Shown one piece after another: positions 6,377-7,455 of a DNA stretch of 7,455 bases (the first letter of the stretch is position 1; every line of letters starts with the position of its first letter). The stretch comes from Bacteroidales bacterium (GTDB taxonomy: Bacteria > Bacteroidota > Bacteroidia > Bacteroidales > UBA932): contig JAEDMF010000083.1 of the NCBI GenBank assembly GCA_016303175.1, forward strand, positions 1 to 7,455. Reading direction: 5' to 3'. The translations under genes were made by a program, and so were the position numbers. Under the pieces are notes generated by a model. It was given only the letters and a program-made list of their open reading frames with translations, ran no database searches and was not told where the DNA came from.

Positions 6377-7338
6377 TGATTAAGGCAGGAATCATAGGCG
6401 GAGCGGGCTACACCGCAGGAGAATTGCTTAGGCTGCTTGTAAACCATCCCGAAGTGGAGTTGGTCTTTGTCCATTCCCAAAGCAACGCCGGAGCCTTTTT
6501 GTGGGAGGTGCACGAGGGCTTGTTCGGGGAGACGGACAAGCGTTTTGACTCGGACTTTGATTTGGGGGCTGTGGATGTGGTCTTCCTGTGTGGGGCCCAC
6601 GGCAAAAGCGCGGCTTTCTGGGAGGAAAACCCCTGTCCCGAGGGACTCAAAGTGATAGACCTGGCTCAGGATTACCGCAACGAAAGCGAGGGTTATGTAT
6701 ATGGCTTGCCCGAGTGGCAGAAAGACAAAATATGCAAGGCTGTAAAGTTGGCGAATCCCGGATGTTTCGCCACCGCCATCCAATTGGCTTTGCTGCCCCT
6801 TGCCAAGGCCGGCCTGCTGCGCGGCGAAGTCAGCATAAATGCCATCACAGGTTCGACAGGAGCAGGCGTAAAACCCGGGGCCACTACTCATTTCAGTTGG
6901 CGTAACAATAATGTTTCCACATATAAGGTGTTTGAACACCAGCATCTTATAGAAATTGGACGCAATCTGTCGCTACTGCAGGGCACCCCGGTTGGGGAAC
7001 TCGACTTTGTGCCCTTCAGGGGGGACTTCGCAAGAGGCATCTTCGCCTCTGTCGTAACTGCCTGCGAGCTGGATGAGGCGGAAATTTCAGCCCTCTACAA
7101 GGACTTTTACAAAGATGCCGCCTTCACCTTCGTCTGTGACAAGGCTTTAGACCTGAAACAGGTCGTCAATACCAACAAATGCCTCGTACACGTCGAAAAA
7201 CATGGCTCCAAACTCGTCATAAGCAGCATCATCGACAATCTGCTCAAGGGAGCCAGCGGTCAGGCACTGCAGAATATGAACCTGATGTTCGGCCTGGACG
7301 AGAAGACCGGACTCAAACTCAAAGCATCCGCATTCTGA
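6376..7338 (+). CDS. argC: N-acyl-gamma-glutamyl-phosphate reductase ArgC
   Basis: ArgC reduces N-acetyl- (or, in Bacteroides-type pathways, N-succinyl-) gamma-glutamyl phosphate to the semialdehyde with NADPH. The 320-aa protein has an N-terminal Rossmann fold with GIIGGAGYTAGELLRLL (5-21). The catalytic cysteine is C130 in ANPGCFAT; then come NAITGSTGAGVKPGA and the His-containing H188-Q-H190-L-I-E-I motif at about the right distance from the Cys to be the catalytic His region. FVPFRGDFARGIFAS replaces the TPHLxPxxRG seen in many ArgCs, but this form is, as far as I recall, normal for Bacteroides ArgC. The start ATG overlaps the argG stop by one base (TAATG), so translation is probably coupled. 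argD begins one base after its stop. Confidence 0.96.
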   Translation: MIKAGIIGGAGYTAGELLRLLVNHPEVELVFVHSQSNAGAFLWEVHEGLFGETDKRFDSDFDLGAVDVVFLCGAHGKSAAFWEENPCPEGLKVIDLAQDYRNESEGYVYGLPEWQKDKICKAVKLANPGCFATAIQLALLPLAKAGLLRGEVSINAITGSTGAGVKPGATTHFSWRNNNVSTYKVFEHQHLIEIGRNLSLLQGTPVGELDFVPFRGDFARGIFASVVTACELDEAEISALYKDFYKDAAFTFVCDKALDLKQVVNTNKCLVHVEKHGSKLVISSIIDNLLKGASGQALQNMNLMFGLDEKTGLKLKASAF

Positions 7339-7339
7339 T

Positions 7340-7455
7340 ATGGAACTTTTTGATGTATATTCATTGTTTGACGTGACTCCCGTGCGCGCATCCGGATGTA
7401 GGGTGTGGGACGACAAGGGTCAGGAATATCTGGACCTGTACGGGGGACACGCCGT
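7340..7455 (+). CDS. argD: Acylornithine aminotransferase ArgD (N-terminal fragment, cut by window edge)
   Basis: Only the first 38 codons plus two bases are in the window: MELFDVYSLFDVTPVRASG, then CRVWDDKGQEYLDLYGGHA. This is the conserved N-terminus of class III PLP aminotransferases of the acetylornithine/succinylornithine type, where a V-W-D-x-x-G-x-E-Y-L-D stretch leads into GGH. ArgD converts the N-acyl-glutamate semialdehyde made by ArgC into N-acylornithine. The start lies one base after the argC stop, so it belongs to the same operon. The PLP-lysine region is off the window, so related class III enzymes cannot be excluded from the fragment alone; the gene order makes argD by far the likeliest. 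Confidence 0.9.
   Translation, partial: MELFDVYSLFDVTPVRASGCRVWDDKGQEYLDLYGGHA

Noticed and set aside
6985..7040. Loss of the TPHL histidine in ArgC (FVPFRGDFARG instead)
   Set aside because: The Bacteroides-type ArgC form has the same kind of replacement as far as I recall, and Cys130 and the HxHxxEI motif are intact, so it is not a defect.

Overview
The window looks like ordinary chromosomal biosynthetic DNA from a member of the Bacteroidota, most likely Bacteroidales. The ArgG, ArgC and ArgD sequences are of the Bacteroides type. Both recognisable promoters have the Bacteroidota layout (TTG, 20 nt, TAnnTTTG). HisB is the fused phosphatase/dehydratase, and the genes lack strong Shine-Dalgarno sequences. 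I cannot name the genus. No mobile element, RNA gene, CRISPR array or phage gene is visible.

Layout: two biosynthetic operons run back to back from one short control region (3949-4104). To the left, on the minus strand, lie hisG (3948-3097), hisD (3078-1792), hisC (1795-761) and hisB (740 to the window edge, 3' end missing). To the right, on the plus strand, lie an argR-acyltransferase fusion gene (4105-5079), argG (5174-6376), argC (6376-7338) and the first 38 codons of argD (7340 to the edge). Genes within each operon overlap or lie 1-20 nt apart. The exception is a 94-nt gap before argG.

How the genes work together: HisG, HisD, HisC and HisB cover the first step and the late steps of histidine synthesis; the middle steps must be encoded elsewhere, perhaps beyond the left edge. 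On the arginine side, the acyltransferase would make N-acylglutamate (acetyl or succinyl). ArgC and ArgD act on the next intermediates, and ArgG makes argininosuccinate. The ArgR part would repress the operon when arginine is plentiful. A near-perfect ARG-box palindrome sits between the -33 and -7 elements of the arg promoter, which supports autoregulation.

The most notable point is that ArgR and the GNAT acyltransferase are one continuous reading frame with essentially no linker. In Bacteroides, as far as I recall, they are two adjacent genes. If real, this joins the pathway's repressor and arginine sensor to the enzyme proposed for the pathway's first step.
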